A DNA stretch of 64,000 nt from the NCBI RefSeq assembly GCF_000340885.1, contig NC_020291.1:1611001-1675000 (forward strand), in the 5' to 3' direction. Numbering within the stretch: position 1 is the stretch's first letter; each line of letters begins with the position of its first letter. The stretch is from Clostridium saccharoperbutylacetonicum N1-4(HMT) (GTDB lineage Bacteria > Bacillota > Clostridia > Clostridiales > Clostridiaceae). The notes below the pieces were generated by a model, which saw only the letters and a program-made list of their open reading frames with translations, was not told the origin of the DNA and made no database searches. Both the position numbers and the translations under genes were made by a program. Shown here piece after piece: positions 37,093-46,996 of this stretch.

Positions 37093-38550
37093 ATGAAATT
37101 TAGAAGTACTAGAGGTTTAGAAAAAGATATGCTATCAGCTCAAGCCATAATCAATGGGATTTCCAAAGATGGCGGTTTATATGTACCAGATGAATTTCCA
37201 AAGGTATATGATGAGTTGAAAAAGGACACAAAAGTTAAATATGAAGATTTAGCATTTAAAGTTATTAATGAATATTTTACGGATATTGATGATGCAGAAT
37301 TAATGGGGGCAATTAATGATGCATATAATGATAGATTCAGTGTAGAAGTTAAAAATAACTTTTTAGAATTATATCATGGTCCTACATGTGCATTTAAAGA
37401 TGCTGCATTATTATTTTTACCGCAAATTATGAAGAGAGCTAAAAAGCTTTGCAATGTTAAAGAAGATATAACAATTCTTACTGCAACCTCGGGAGACACA
37501 GGAAAAGCTGCTCTAGAAGGCTTTAAGAATGTTGAAGGCTTCAAAGTTGTAGTTTATTATCCTAAAAATGGAGTAAGTGCAATTCAAGAAAGACAAATGT
37601 CAAGTCAAGAAGGAAACAATGTTAAGGTCATCGGAATAAAGGGGAATTTTGATGATGCTCAAACAGGAGTTAAAGAAATCTTTGGAGATGATGAGTTTAG
37701 AGCAGGGCTAGTTCAAAAAGGATTCATTTTATCCTCGGCAAACTCCATTAATATTGGAAGACTTGTACCTCAAATAGTGTATTATTTTTACGGTTATTTT
37801 AATTTAGTAAATCAAGGTGTAATTAAATTAGATGATTCAATAAACGTTGTGGTTCCAACAGGTAACTTTGGAAATATATTAGCAGGCTATTATGCTAAAC
37901 AAATGGGATTACCAATAGATAAATTTATTTGTGCATCTAATGAAAATAAAGTCCTAACAGATTTCTTTGAAACTGGAGTATATGATAAGAAGAGAGAGCT
38001 TGTATTAACAGAATCTCCATCAATGGATATACTTGTGTCGTCTAATCTAGAAAGATTATTGTTCGAAGCAAGTGGAAGAGATACAACAGTTGTCAGCGAA
38101 TTAATGAAAGATCTAAATACAAAAGGTGTTTATGAAGTTAATGAAAAAATTAAAGGATTTATAAAAGAATTCTATGGAAACTTTGCAAATACTGAAGAAG
38201 TTTATAAAGCAATAAGAGAAGTTTATGAAAAAGATGGTTATTTAATGGACACTCATACAGCAGTAGCATATGTAGTTAAAAATAAATATGTTGAAGATAC
38301 AAAGGATGATAAACCAGCTTTAGTTCTTTCAACAGCAAGTCCATTTAAATTCCCAAGAAGCATTTGTAATGCAATTGATATTGATGTAGAAGGAATAGAT
38401 GATTTTAAAGTATTAGAAAAGTTATCAACTAAAACAAGCAATAAGATACCAACTAACTTAAGTGGGTTAGAAACTGCTAAAGTATTACATGATGAAGTAT
38501 GGGATAAGTCAGAGATGAGAGATGCTCTATTATCTTACTTAAATGCATAG
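37093..38550 (+). CDS. thrC: Threonine synthase
   Basis: 485 aa, the longer class of threonine synthase. It is PLP-dependent and converts O-phosphohomoserine to threonine. Signs are the start MKFRSTRGLEKDMLSAQAII with SKDGGLYVPDEFP, the PLP lysine in LYHGPTCAFKDAALLFL, TATSGDTGKAALEGF and VPTGNFGNILAGYYAK. It heads the operon thrC-thrB-ACT. GAGGTG lies upstream of the ATG, and the leader has two hairpins. The gene order and the metA gene in this window both draw on homoserine. Confidence 0.95.
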   Translation: MKFRSTRGLEKDMLSAQAIINGISKDGGLYVPDEFPKVYDELKKDTKVKYEDLAFKVINEYFTDIDDAELMGAINDAYNDRFSVEVKNNFLELYHGPTCAFKDAALLFLPQIMKRAKKLCNVKEDITILTATSGDTGKAALEGFKNVEGFKVVVYYPKNGVSAIQERQMSSQEGNNVKVIGIKGNFDDAQTGVKEIFGDDEFRAGLVQKGFILSSANSINIGRLVPQIVYYFYGYFNLVNQGVIKLDDSINVVVPTGNFGNILAGYYAKQMGLPIDKFICASNENKVLTDFFETGVYDKKRELVLTESPSMDILVSSNLERLLFEASGRDTTVVSELMKDLNTKGVYEVNEKIKGFIKEFYGNFANTEEVYKAIREVYEKDGYLMDTHTAVAYVVKNKYVEDTKDDKPALVLSTASPFKFPRSICNAIDIDVEGIDDFKVLEKLSTKTSNKIPTNLSGLETAKVLHDEVWDKSEMRDALLSYLNA

Positions 38551-38561
38551 GGGCAATGTGT

Positions 38562-39461
38562 ATGATTAGGGTAAGGGTACCAGCTACATCAGCAAATATG
38601 GGGCCAGGATTTGATTCATTAGGAATTGCTTTAAATTTATATAATGAATTTGAATTCAGGGAATTAGAAGAGAGCTTAAAATTCAATGGAATGCCAGAGG
38701 AATTTTGTAATGAAGATAATATAATATATCAAGCAATGAAATATTGCTTTGATAAAGCGGGCTATAAAATAAAAGGATTAGAAATAAGTGAACTCAAACA
38801 AGATGTACCAGTATCTAGAGGTCTTGGAAGCAGCTCCACATGTATAGTTGGGGGACTAGTTGGAGCTAATGAAATCTTGGGGAAGAAGTTTTCAGATGAT
38901 GAATTATTAGATATGGCAGTAGAAATTGAAGGCCATCCTGATAATGTTGCACCAGCACTACTTGGGGGCATGGTTGTTGCAATAGTCGATGAAAACAAGA
39001 CTTTTTATGATAAAGTAAATATAAAAAAGGGACTGAAGTTTGTTTCAATAATTCCTAATTTTAGATTATCTACAGAAAAAGCTAGGAGTGTACTTCCAAA
39101 GGAAATAAGCTTAAAAGACGGAGTTTACAATGTTTCAAGAGCAGCTCTTATGGTTTCAGCTCTAGGAAGTGGTAATTTTGAATTAATAAAATACGCGTGT
39201 AAAGATGCCTTTCACCAAAATTACAGAAGTAAATTAATTTCTGGTTTTGAAGAGGTGTATAATAAGAGCTATGAGTTAGGTGCATGGGGATGTTACCTAA
39301 GTGGCGCGGGTCCAACAATCATGGCAATTATCGACGAAAAGGATGAGCGCTTTAGCAATAAGCTTGGAGAATATTTAAAACAAAAAGGATTTGAATGGAA
39401 TATATTAGAGTTATCTTTAGATAATGCGGGGGCAACCGTTATAGAAGGTGCAAATGAATGA
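38562..39461 (+). CDS. thrB: Homoserine kinase
   Basis: 299 aa from the ATG at 38562; an ATG two codons earlier is too close to the AGGGG site. This GHMP-family kinase phosphorylates homoserine. Motif 1 is VRVPATSANMGPGFDSLGIAL, the ATP-binding motif is VPVSRGLGSSSTCIVGG, and the C-terminal motif is CYLSGAGPTIMAI. It begins 11 nt after the thrC stop, and its own stop overlaps the start of the ACT gene (ATGA), so all three are coupled. Confidence 0.95.
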   Translation: MIRVRVPATSANMGPGFDSLGIALNLYNEFEFRELEESLKFNGMPEEFCNEDNIIYQAMKYCFDKAGYKIKGLEISELKQDVPVSRGLGSSSTCIVGGLVGANEILGKKFSDDELLDMAVEIEGHPDNVAPALLGGMVVAIVDENKTFYDKVNIKKGLKFVSIIPNFRLSTEKARSVLPKEISLKDGVYNVSRAALMVSALGSGNFELIKYACKDAFHQNYRSKLISGFEEVYNKSYELGAWGCYLSGAGPTIMAIIDEKDERFSNKLGEYLKQKGFEWNILELSLDNAGATVIEGANE

Positions 39462-39895
39462 GTGGAGATTACTTAGTTATAGATAAACGGGTTTTACCTG
39501 ATGTTTATGAAAAAGTTCTTTATGCAAAAAAACTTTTAAAAGATGGTAAAGTCAAAGAGATAACTGAAGCAGTAAAAATTGCAGGAATAAGCAGAAGTGT
39601 ATATTATAAGTACAAGGATTTTGTATTTGATTTTTCAGAAACCTCTGAAGGAAGAAAAGTTACTTATAATATTATCTTTAAAAATGAAAAGGGGCTTTTA
39701 TCAAATATAAGTAATTATATTACTGAAAAAGGTGGGGATATCCTTACCATAAATCAAGGGATTCCTTTAAATGGATATGCGAATTTAAGCATAACAATAG
39801 ATCTTTCAACTGTAGAGGGAGATATTAAGACCTTAACTGAGGGCTTGCTTAATATTAGGAATGTTGAGAAGGTAGAGTTTATTGGGATGGAGTAG
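39458..39895 (+). CDS. PheB-type ACT-domain regulator (UPF0735)
   Basis: 145 aa. The N-terminal half has a helix-turn-helix-like stretch (ITEAVKIAGISRSVYYKYKD) and the C-terminal ~75 residues are an ACT domain (VTYNIIFKNEKGLLSNISNY to VEKVEFIGME). ACT domains bind amino acids. The family is named after B. subtilis PheB but often sits with thr or hom genes, so it probably senses threonine-pathway amino acids. It overlaps thrB by 4 nt. A terminator follows at once. Confidence 0.88.
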   Translation: MSGDYLVIDKRVLPDVYEKVLYAKKLLKDGKVKEITEAVKIAGISRSVYYKYKDFVFDFSETSEGRKVTYNIIFKNEKGLLSNISNYITEKGGDILTINQGIPLNGYANLSITIDLSTVEGDIKTLTEGLLNIRNVEKVEFIGME

Positions 39896-39896
39896 G

Positions 39897-39923
39897 AATA
39901 GCGAGGGAAACCTCGCTATTTTT
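39897..39923 (+). terminator. thr operon terminator
   Basis: AATAGCGAGG and CCTCGCTATT form a perfect 10-bp stem with a GAAA tetraloop and T-run. Confidence 0.93.
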
Positions 39924-40030
39924 ACCATGTATTTATTATATTTTTTGTAGAGTAGTGATTATAAAATCTTTTTAAGGCTACTATTGAGCAGTTACACATA
40001 TAGTTTGAAGAATTCCAATTCCATGCTGCA

Positions 40031-41167
40031 TTATTTATTAGCACCTTTCATAAGAGCAGAAACTACTTCTGGGCAATCTAAATTTAATGTATTTCTATTT
40101 AATAAACCATAGGTGTCTGATTTCCCAGCTGTAGAGTATCCATTATCCCACCAAACAGGAGTAATATGTCTAGATTTTGCTGCTTTAACATAATATTCAG
40201 CATGGATTGCCCTAGCTGAGTTATTGTTTTTATTAATTGTACCAAATTCACCAATAACTACAGGATGTCCACTTTTTACGAATTTATTAGCAATTGCATC
40301 AAATTCAGAATCTAATTCACTTTTGTCTGTGGCAGTTCCCCAATTAGCTGTACCAGCTTGATCCATGGCGAAGAAATAAGGTGAGTACATGTGTAATGAT
40401 ATTATAATTCTCTTATCATTATTTGGAATAACATAATCATTAACTGCTACAGAAGTTGTTGATGCAGCAAGTGTAGGCACCATAATACATCTAGTTTTAT
40501 TGTTTCCACCAGTGTTCCTGATTGTATTTACAGCAGCTAGGTTATAGTTATTAATTACTTCACGATTTTCATGGGAGCCACCTGTCCATTCGTTAGATGC
40601 TCCAACTGGCCTCGGTTCATTCATTGTTTCAAAAATTAAATGGTCACCATATTTATTAAATCTATTTGCAATTTGTGCCCATGCCTTAGTTAGTTGAGCT
40701 TTTACTTGTTCCTGTTTTTCATAAGTTGGTATTAACCAAGAGTCTTCATGATGCATATTAAGAATAACGTACATATCGTTATCAAAAGCGTAATTCATAA
40801 CTTCTTCAACTCTGTCAAACCATGCTGAATCAATTGTGTAATTAGGTGAAGATCCCATATGGTTATACCACGTTGTCGGAATTCTAACAGTATTAAATCC
40901 TGCCGCTTTGATCCTATCAATCATAGCATGAGTAGTTTTAGGATTTCCCCAACTTATTTCGGAGGAAAGTGAATTAGATGTTGAAGTGCTATAAGCATCA
41001 AGGGTATTTCCTAAATTCCATCCAATTTTCATATCGTCAACAATTTGTTGTGCTGTAACATCGCGCATTCCAGTGTAAGCAGTAGATGCTGAAGCTGGAA
41101 TTGCACTAAAAAGGGCAAGTGTAGAAAAAGTAAGTGCTAAAATTAATGATTTTTTTCTAATAATCAT
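40031..41167 (-). CDS. Secreted GH5 endoglucanase
   Basis: 378 aa: a signal peptide ending near ASAST and one GH5 barrel, no binding or dockerin domain. Motifs are [39 protein letters not shown], the acid/base Glu in [11 protein letters not shown] and the nucleophile in VVIGEFGTI. The closest pattern I know is clostridial cellulases of the CelD/EngD type; beta-glucan or xyloglucan are alternative substrates. AAGGGGATG is the ribosome site. It is monocistronic, separate from the xylan cluster but functionally related. Confidence 0.9.
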   Translation of the reverse strand: MIIRKKSLILALTFSTLALFSAIPASASTAYTGMRDVTAQQIVDDMKIGWNLGNTLDAYSTSTSNSLSSEISWGNPKTTHAMIDRIKAAGFNTVRIPTTWYNHMGSSPNYTIDSAWFDRVEEVMNYAFDNDMYVILNMHHEDSWLIPTYEKQEQVKAQLTKAWAQIANRFNKYGDHLIFETMNEPRPVGASNEWTGGSHENREVINNYNLAAVNTIRNTGGNNKTRCIMVPTLAASTTSVAVNDYVIPNNDKRIIISLHMYSPYFFAMDQAGTANWGTATDKSELDSEFDAIANKFVKSGHPVVIGEFGTINKNNNSARAIHAEYYVKAAKSRHITPVWWDNGYSTAGKSDTYGLLNRNTLNLDCPEVVSALMKGANK

Positions 41168-41627
41168 GATATCATCCCCTTAATTATTTTTTAAAGAATA
41201 TAATTATCTCATGCATTTTTATAAATCAAATCAAAAGTAAGCTTTCTTTTAAGTTTATCAAATTATGAGTTGTGTAAATTATCTATTATTTTTTGCGCAT
41301 TTACTATTCATGAATATTCTAAGTACATATGACACTATTATAGACATTCTAAGAATGCGAGTTATGTACACATATATTTTAACAAATAATTTTCTTATTT
41401 CGAATAGTTGTTTGCGATGAAATAACTCTATATTACGATAATAAGATATAACTTTAGATTATATATTATTAGATCTCTATAAATTCATAAATTAATATTA
41501 TTATGGATTATGATATATAAAGTGGAATGAATAGCATTAATAGGTAATATAATATTATCAACTTTACTATTTACAACGTTTATGATATTATAATCTTAAA
41601 AAAATTATTTTGGGAGGAAAAATACTT
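41168..41627. other. Intergenic region between divergent GH5 and CorC-like genes
   Basis: 460 A+T-rich bases with no gene. A few short inverted words are visible near 41300-41370 (CGCATT/AATGCG, GTACAT/ATGTAC) but no convincing operator. It must contain both promoters. Confidence 0.4.
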
Positions 41628-42956
41628 ATGGACATAGACCCGGAACAGACGAGTATAACGTTACAATTAATTTTAATAGTTGTTTTAACGCTGATTAATG
41701 CATTTTTTTCATCAGCAGAAATGGCTATAGTATCTTTAAACAAAAATAAGATAAAACTTCTTGAAGAAGAAGGCAATAAAAAAGCAAAACTTTTATCCAA
41801 TCTTATGGAAGAACCTACAAATTTCCTATCTACAGTACAAGTAGGAATAACACTTGCAGGCTTTTTAAGTAGTGCGTCAGCAGCAACTGGAATATCAAAA
41901 GAGTTAGGCATTTACCTACAGAAATTGAATGTTCCTTATAGTGGACAAGTTGCTTTAATAATAGTGACAGTCATATTGTCATATATTACATTAGTTTTTG
42001 GAGAACTTTTTCCAAAAAGAATAGCACTAAAAAAATCAGAAGCTATTGCAATGCTTTGTGTTAAACCAATAATGTATGTATCTAAAATTACAGTTCCATT
42101 TGTGAGACTACTTTCAGCATCAACTGATATATTAGTTAAAGTAGCTCATCTTGACAATGATGATTCAGATGAAAAAATATCCAAGGAAGAAATACGATCT
42201 TATGTGGAAGCTGGACAAGAACATGGAGTTATTAATGAAACTGAAAGAGAAATGATAAATGGTATATTTAAGTTTGATGATAAACTAGCACATGAAGTAA
42301 TGACACCAAGAACAGAAGTATACATGATTGATATAGAAACCCCTTTAAATGAATATTTAGATGAATTAATTGAAGAAAGATATTCGAGAATTCCTGTATA
42401 TGAAGGCGATACGGATAATATAATTGGTATTCTTTATATGAAGGATTTATTTAGTGAAGCAAGAAAATTTGGTTTTGAAAATGTTAATATTAGGAGTATA
42501 ATACACCCGCCATATTTTGTTCCTGAAACTAAAAAGATTGATGAATTATTCAAGGATTTACAGGAATCTAAAACACATATGGCCATATTGATTGATGAGT
42601 ATGGAGGCTTTGCGGGTGTAGTTTCAATTGAAGATTTAATTGAAGAGGTTATGGGAAACATAGATGATGAATATGATGAGGATAACCCTGAAATAGAAAA
42701 GCTTGATAACAATACTTTTATAATATCAGGTATGCTTTCAATTAATAATTTCAATGAATACTTTAATGTGGATATTAAAAGTGAAAATTATGATACTATG
42801 AGTGGATTTATTATTGAAACTATTGGTTATATACCGGAAAATAATGAAGTAAATCATATTGAGTACAAAGATTTAGTATTTAAAATAAAAGAAATGAAAG
42901 AAAAGAGAATTGAAAAAATAAAACTTTTTGTTAAACAGAAAGAATTAGTCTCATAA
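41628..42956 (+). CDS. HlyC/CorC-family membrane protein (DUF21-CBS-CBS-CorC)
   Basis: 442 aa from the ATG at 41628 (GGGAGGAAAA upstream). Domains in order: DUF21/CNNM membrane domain with about four helices (residues 1-190, with FFSSAEMAIVSLN and VFGELFPKRIAL), two CBS domains (about 205-330, AHEVMTPRTEVYMID and YSRIPVYEGDTDNIIGILYM), then the CorC_HlyC domain (about 345-440, DEYGGFAGVVSIEDLIEEVM nearby). Members are annotated as hemolysins but probably transport Mg2+/Co2+ or regulate it. The stop is followed within 5 nt by element copy 4. Confidence 0.9.
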   Translation: MDIDPEQTSITLQLILIVVLTLINAFFSSAEMAIVSLNKNKIKLLEEEGNKKAKLLSNLMEEPTNFLSTVQVGITLAGFLSSASAATGISKELGIYLQKLNVPYSGQVALIIVTVILSYITLVFGELFPKRIALKKSEAIAMLCVKPIMYVSKITVPFVRLLSASTDILVKVAHLDNDDSDEKISKEEIRSYVEAGQEHGVINETEREMINGIFKFDDKLAHEVMTPRTEVYMIDIETPLNEYLDELIEERYSRIPVYEGDTDNIIGILYMKDLFSEARKFGFENVNIRSIIHPPYFVPETKKIDELFKDLQESKTHMAILIDEYGGFAGVVSIEDLIEEVMGNIDDEYDEDNPEIEKLDNNTFIISGMLSINNFNEYFNVDIKSENYDTMSGFIIETIGYIPENNEVNHIEYKDLVFKIKEMKEKRIEKIKLFVKQKELVS

Positions 42957-42960
42957 TTAT

Positions 42961-43371
42961 AGATATCCAAAGCAAGAATTAGACTTATGTGATAACTTAC
43001 CGAAATCCAATACATTTGTCTTCTGCAGGACTAGTGAAATTTTCGCTGGAAGGTTCTAAATAGGAGCTTATCACCATTTTAGCGTGTTCCAGATGTAAAA
43101 TCCCCAAGGAGAAAGTTCATGTTTCCAAATATAAAAGCTCCAGGGAGAAAGTTCGTGTTTCCAAATATAAAATTTGGACACTTACTTTTTGGACATTCAC
43201 TTTTAGACAAGCTAAAATGGAACAAGCCCCCATTAAGAACCTTCATCAGCTCAATTTCACATGCCTGCTCCAGAAAAATGTATCGGATTTCTAGAGTAGT
43301 GTTACGGTTATAATTTCTCAATGATATATGTATATTCTATTTACAAGTTTGATTATTAAATTGGATATATA
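42961..43371 (+). repeat. MITE-like structured element, copy 4 (duplicated centre)
   Basis: About 411 bp, starting AGATATCCAA at 42961, four bases after the CorC-like stop, and ending at ATTGGATATATA. The central unit with GGAGAAAGTTC(A/G)TGTTTCC is present twice in tandem (near 43107 and 43142), followed by repeated TTGGACA(C/T)T words, making it longer than copies 2 and 7. The gene's own terminator lies beyond the element at 43461. Confidence 0.9.
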
Positions 43372-43868
43372 TACTGAAAAAAGAATTATTTAAGGTATAA
43401 AGATTTACCAAGGAAATCAATATTTATTGATAATTGAGCATTGCAATATATATGATAGTGATGATGAATGATAGAGGAAGAAACATTTGTAGAATTTCGA
43501 ACTAAATCATTCATCATTTTTTTCTATTATTCTGGTAAAAGCACTAAATAACTAGCAAACGTAACATTAAAAAAATTTAATAATCGTAATATTTGAAACT
43601 TGAATTAGCTAGAAAACCTTATAAATCAATGGATTAAGCAATAGTGCTCTTAAATAAAATTGACTATCATAGCATTTAAGCGATTGAATGATATTGGGAG
43701 AGATAATGAAGATTAGTTAATTATAACTAGGAACGGCAATAAATCTAGTGAAAAAATTTGACTAATTTGGACATTTACAATTGCTTAGCAAAGGAATATA
43801 TTACTATCTATAACAATTCAATAACATATGTTTTTTGAAAAGGAAAATGAATTATGGAGGGAAATTTT
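43372..43868. other. Intergenic region before the SPFH gene
   Basis: About 500 bases without a gene. It holds the terminator at 43461-43523. The rest is A+T-rich and presumably contains the SPFH promoter. Confidence 0.45.
43461..43523 (+). terminator. Terminator displaced from the CorC-like gene
   Basis: ATGATGAATGAT (43461-43472) pairs with ATCATTCATCAT (43506-43517) followed by a T-run. It lies 500 nt after the CorC-like stop, with element copy 4 in between. Confidence 0.75.
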
Positions 43869-46121
43869 ATGAATTCAGGAACAATATCAATTTTAATTTT
43901 TGCTGGTATTGGAATCGTAGCGCTAATTTTATTATTATATGGCATAGGATTCACAAGTATTGGCACAGACGAAGTGGGGATAGTTGAAAAATGGTGGAGT
44001 TTAAAAGGAGCTGTACCAGCAGATGGTTTAATTGCATTAAATGGTGAATCAGGCTATCAACCACACGTACTTAGAGCTGGTGTTCATTTTAAAACACCTT
44101 TTAAGTACAAAGTAAAAAAAGTAAGACTTGTAACCATACCACAGGGACAAGTAGGTTATGTCTTTGCTAGATCAGGTGAAAGCCTTGCAGATGGACAAAC
44201 TTTAGGAAGAGTAGTAAGTGAAAGTAAATCCTTTCAAGATGTAGTTGCATTTTTAAATAATGGTGGACAAAAAGGTCCTCAAAGGCAAATTCTTCGTGAA
44301 GGTACTTATGCCTTTAACTTAGCCCAATTTATAATTATTACTAAGGACAAAGTACATTCAATATTTACATCAAAGGATGAATCAGCTCAAATAGAAACTA
44401 TGAGAAGCGATTTGTTAAAAGTGAATGGATTTCTTCCAGTTATTATTTCAAGTTCAAAACATCTTGAAGATGAAGATGCTTACACAGCACAAAGAAGCAA
44501 AGATACAATAGGAATAGTTACTGTTAATGAAGGTCCAACCCCTGATAATGGAGCTATAATTGCTCCGATAGTAGGAGAAGGAATAGATAATGAATTTTAC
44601 CATAATAATTTCCAAGAACCAGAGAAGTTCTTGGCTGCTAATGGTAGAAAAGGTAAGCAGATGCAAGTATTAACAGATGGTGTTTACTTTATTAATAGGT
44701 TATTTGCTAATGTAGACATAGTACCTAAAAGTATAATAGATATAGGATACGTTGGTGTAGTTGTAAGTTATTTTGGTGATAAAGGTGAAGATGTATCTGG
44801 AGCAGATTATTCGCATGGAGAACTTGTTGAACAAGGTAAGAAGGGTATTTGGAGAGAATGTATGATGCCAGGTAAATATCCATTCAATACTTATGCTGGT
44901 AAGATTATTCCAGTTCCAACTACTAATGTTATTTTAAAATGGATTAGTGGACAAGTTGGAGATCATAAATTAGACGATAACTTAAAAGAAATAAGTTTAA
45001 TTACTAAAGATGCTTTTGAACCTAATTTACCACTGACTGTAGTATTTAATATTGATTATAGAAAAGCTTCTTCAGTTATTCAAAGATTTGGAGATATTAA
45101 ACTATTAATTGAACAATCACTTGACCCTATGATAGCAGGTTATTTCAAAAATATTGGACAAACTAAGACTTTAATAGAATTAATTCAAGATAGAAGCACT
45201 ATTCAAGAACAAGCGTCTAGAGAAATGAAAGATAAGTTTAAGTTATATGACCTAGAATTACAAGAAGTATTAATTGGTACACCAGCTGCTTCTTCAACTG
45301 ATAAGAGAATTGAACTTATTTTAGCTCAATTGAGAGATAGACAAGTTGCATTAGAAGAAATTAAAACTAATGAGGCTAAACAAAAATCAGCTGAGAAACA
45401 AAGAGAATTAAACGAAGCTATTGCAAAAAGTGCAGCTCAAGCAGCTCTTACACAATCAAGTATTGATATAGAAGTTGCAGACAATAAAGGTAAATCTGAA
45501 TTAAAATTAGCTGAACAATTAGCATTAAAAACTCAAAAGCTTGCTGAAGCTGATAAATATAAGAGAACTCAAGAAGCAGATGCTTCAAGATATACAAAAG
45601 AAGCTGAAGCTGCAGCTAATGCAAAAGCAACTGAACTTAATGCAGCGGCTAATGCTAAACAAGTAGAGTTACAAGCTGGTGCTGAAGCCTTTAAGCTTGA
45701 AAAGGTTGGTGCGGCACAAGCCTTGAATATTAAAGCAGTTGCAGAAGCTACAGCTGAACAAGAAACTAAAGTTGGTCTTGCAAAAGGTACTGCTGCTAAA
45801 GCATTGGTTGATGCTTATGGTGGACCTGAATTACAAGTACAACAAAGTGTATTAACAGCATTTGCAGAAGCATTAAAAATAAGCAAATCACCTCTTGTAC
45901 CACAAACTGTAATTATGGGAGGTACTGAAGGAAAAACTCCTAATGCAATGGAAGGTATTTTGAGTATGATTTTAGCTAATATGGCTAATACTAACGGATC
46001 AATAGTTAATATGGTTAATTCAAATGAGTCAGTTGTTGCTAAAGAAAAGAATGATAAAATTAATGTTAAAGAAGTTGAGGATAAAAATGAAAAAACTTCA
46101 ACTAAGAAGACTGAAATGTAA
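43869..46121 (+). CDS. Large SPFH/flotillin-like membrane protein with vault-like repeats
   Basis: 750 aa from the ATG at 43869 (GGAGGG upstream). One N-terminal transmembrane helix (8-28). Three related beta-rich modules follow at about 55-170, 200-290 and 300-365, each built around a 'gpq-R-vL-xGxYxFN' motif (QILREGTYAFNL, QVLTDGVYFINR, CMMPGKYPFNTY). An SPFH domain follows (about 370-480, NLPLTVVFNIDYRK). Then a long Ala/Glu/Lys-rich coiled coil (490-660), a GGPELQVQQSVLTAFAEALK segment and a polar tail. Flotillin-like proteins form membrane assemblies. It is flanked by elements 4 and 5 and is monocistronic. Confidence 0.85.
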   Translation: MNSGTISILIFAGIGIVALILLLYGIGFTSIGTDEVGIVEKWWSLKGAVPADGLIALNGESGYQPHVLRAGVHFKTPFKYKVKKVRLVTIPQGQVGYVFARSGESLADGQTLGRVVSESKSFQDVVAFLNNGGQKGPQRQILREGTYAFNLAQFIIITKDKVHSIFTSKDESAQIETMRSDLLKVNGFLPVIISSSKHLEDEDAYTAQRSKDTIGIVTVNEGPTPDNGAIIAPIVGEGIDNEFYHNNFQEPEKFLAANGRKGKQMQVLTDGVYFINRLFANVDIVPKSIIDIGYVGVVVSYFGDKGEDVSGADYSHGELVEQGKKGIWRECMMPGKYPFNTYAGKIIPVPTTNVILKWISGQVGDHKLDDNLKEISLITKDAFEPNLPLTVVFNIDYRKASSVIQRFGDIKLLIEQSLDPMIAGYFKNIGQTKTLIELIQDRSTIQEQASREMKDKFKLYDLELQEVLIGTPAASSTDKRIELILAQLRDRQVALEEIKTNEAKQKSAEKQRELNEAIAKSAAQAALTQSSIDIEVADNKGKSELKLAEQLALKTQKLAEADKYKRTQEADASRYTKEAEAAANAKATELNAAANAKQVELQAGAEAFKLEKVGAAQALNIKAVAEATAEQETKVGLAKGTAAKALVDAYGGPELQVQQSVLTAFAEALKISKSPLVPQTVIMGGTEGKTPNAMEGILSMILANMANTNGSIVNMVNSNESVVAKEKNDKINVKEVEDKNEKTSTKKTEM

Positions 46122-46135
46122 ATTCATGTAAATAA

Positions 46136-46445
46136 AGATATCCAAAGCGAGAATTAGACTTATGCAACAATTACCGAAATCAGATACATTTATCTTCCAC
46201 AGGACTAGTGAAATTTTCGCTGGAAGGTTCTAAATGTCAGCTTGTCGTCATTTCAGCGTGTTCCAAATGTAAAATCTGGACAAGCTGAAAATGAAACAAG
46301 CCCCCATTAAGAACCATCAGTAGCTCAATTTCACATGCCTGCTTCCAGAAAAATGTATCGGATTTCTAGTGTAGTGTTACGATTATAATTTCCCAATCAT
46401 GCATTTATATTCTATTTATAAGTTTGATTATTAATTAGGATATCT
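46136..46445 (+). repeat. MITE-like structured element, copy 5 (short form)
   Basis: 310 bp, from AGATATCCAAA at 46136, 14 bases after the SPFH stop, to TTAGGATATCT at 46445. It has the short centre (CCAAATGTAAAATCTGG) like copy 3. AATTAGACTTAT pairs with ATAAGTTTGATT through two G-T wobbles. The terminator-like hairpin at 46510 lies downstream of it. Confidence 0.92.
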
Positions 46446-46509
46446 ATATAGATTTAATACAAGTTTTTATTAAATTTGAGATAACTTAGTTATATATCAA
46501 AGAAAGATA

Positions 46510-46575
46510 AATACAGTTGTGTTCAGCAGTCTTATAGAGTTTTTTATAGGCTGGTATAGCACAACTGTATTTTAT
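46510..46575 (+). terminator. Terminator displaced from the SPFH gene
   Basis: AATACAGTTGTG pairs with CACAACTGTATT, with a second inner CAGC/GCTG stem, followed by TTT. It lies about 390 nt after the SPFH stop with element copy 5 in between. Confidence 0.65.
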
Positions 46576-46754
46576 TGGGTGAAGCTCTATATAAGGATGG
46601 ATTTAATAGTTAATTTAGACTATTTATATATTATTTATAAATAGTTTATAAAAAAATTATATATATTTATTATACTTAATTCGAGCTATTAAAAAGAAAT
46701 TGTTAATTTCAATTTTAATTGTTTTTTAGCTAAAATATTGAGGGGATGGGATTT

Positions 46755-46808
46755 GTGAAAAAAATAAATAATAACAATAACCATCATAAGTACTGCACTG
46801 AAGGGTAA
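46755..46808 (+). CDS. Possible 17-residue peptide before the ABC genes
   Basis: GTG at 46755 has AGGGGATGG eight bases upstream. It would encode MKKINNNNNHHKYCTEG, rich in Asn and His with one Cys. It is about 190 nt before the ABC ATPase and could be a leader or signalling peptide, or chance. No family known. Confidence 0.25.
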   Translation: MKKINNNNNHHKYCTEG

Positions 46809-46996
46809 GGTGTTAGTATAAATTATTAAATAAATCTTAGAAAAGGCAACGAACAAATGGGTATGAGAGGTTTTTTGATAGATAAATTAAAGGGTATTTT
46901 ATCTTCAGTTGTCAATTCTAAGGTTTATTTTGTTATAATTTAATATTTTATTTAAAGTCTAATGGGTTAATTTTTATAAAGAAAAGGTGGGGGAGG

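Larger units (their letters stand above)
46446..46996. other. Intergenic region upstream of the ABC/two-component block
   Basis: About 550 bases. It contains the hairpin at 46510, a possible 17-codon ORF at 46755 and a possible 28-codon frame at 46857 (MGMRGFLIDKLKGIL...) that lacks a good ribosome site. The remainder is A+T-rich and presumably carries the promoter of the ABC genes. Confidence 0.4.

Noticed and set aside
41300..41370. Operator palindrome upstream of the GH5 gene
   Set aside because: The inverted words are 6 bp only and imperfectly spaced; not distinguishable from chance in A+T-rich DNA.
43079..43321. ORFs on both strands inside element copy 4
   Set aside because: They consist of the repeat's own arms, have no ribosome site and are not open in the other copies.
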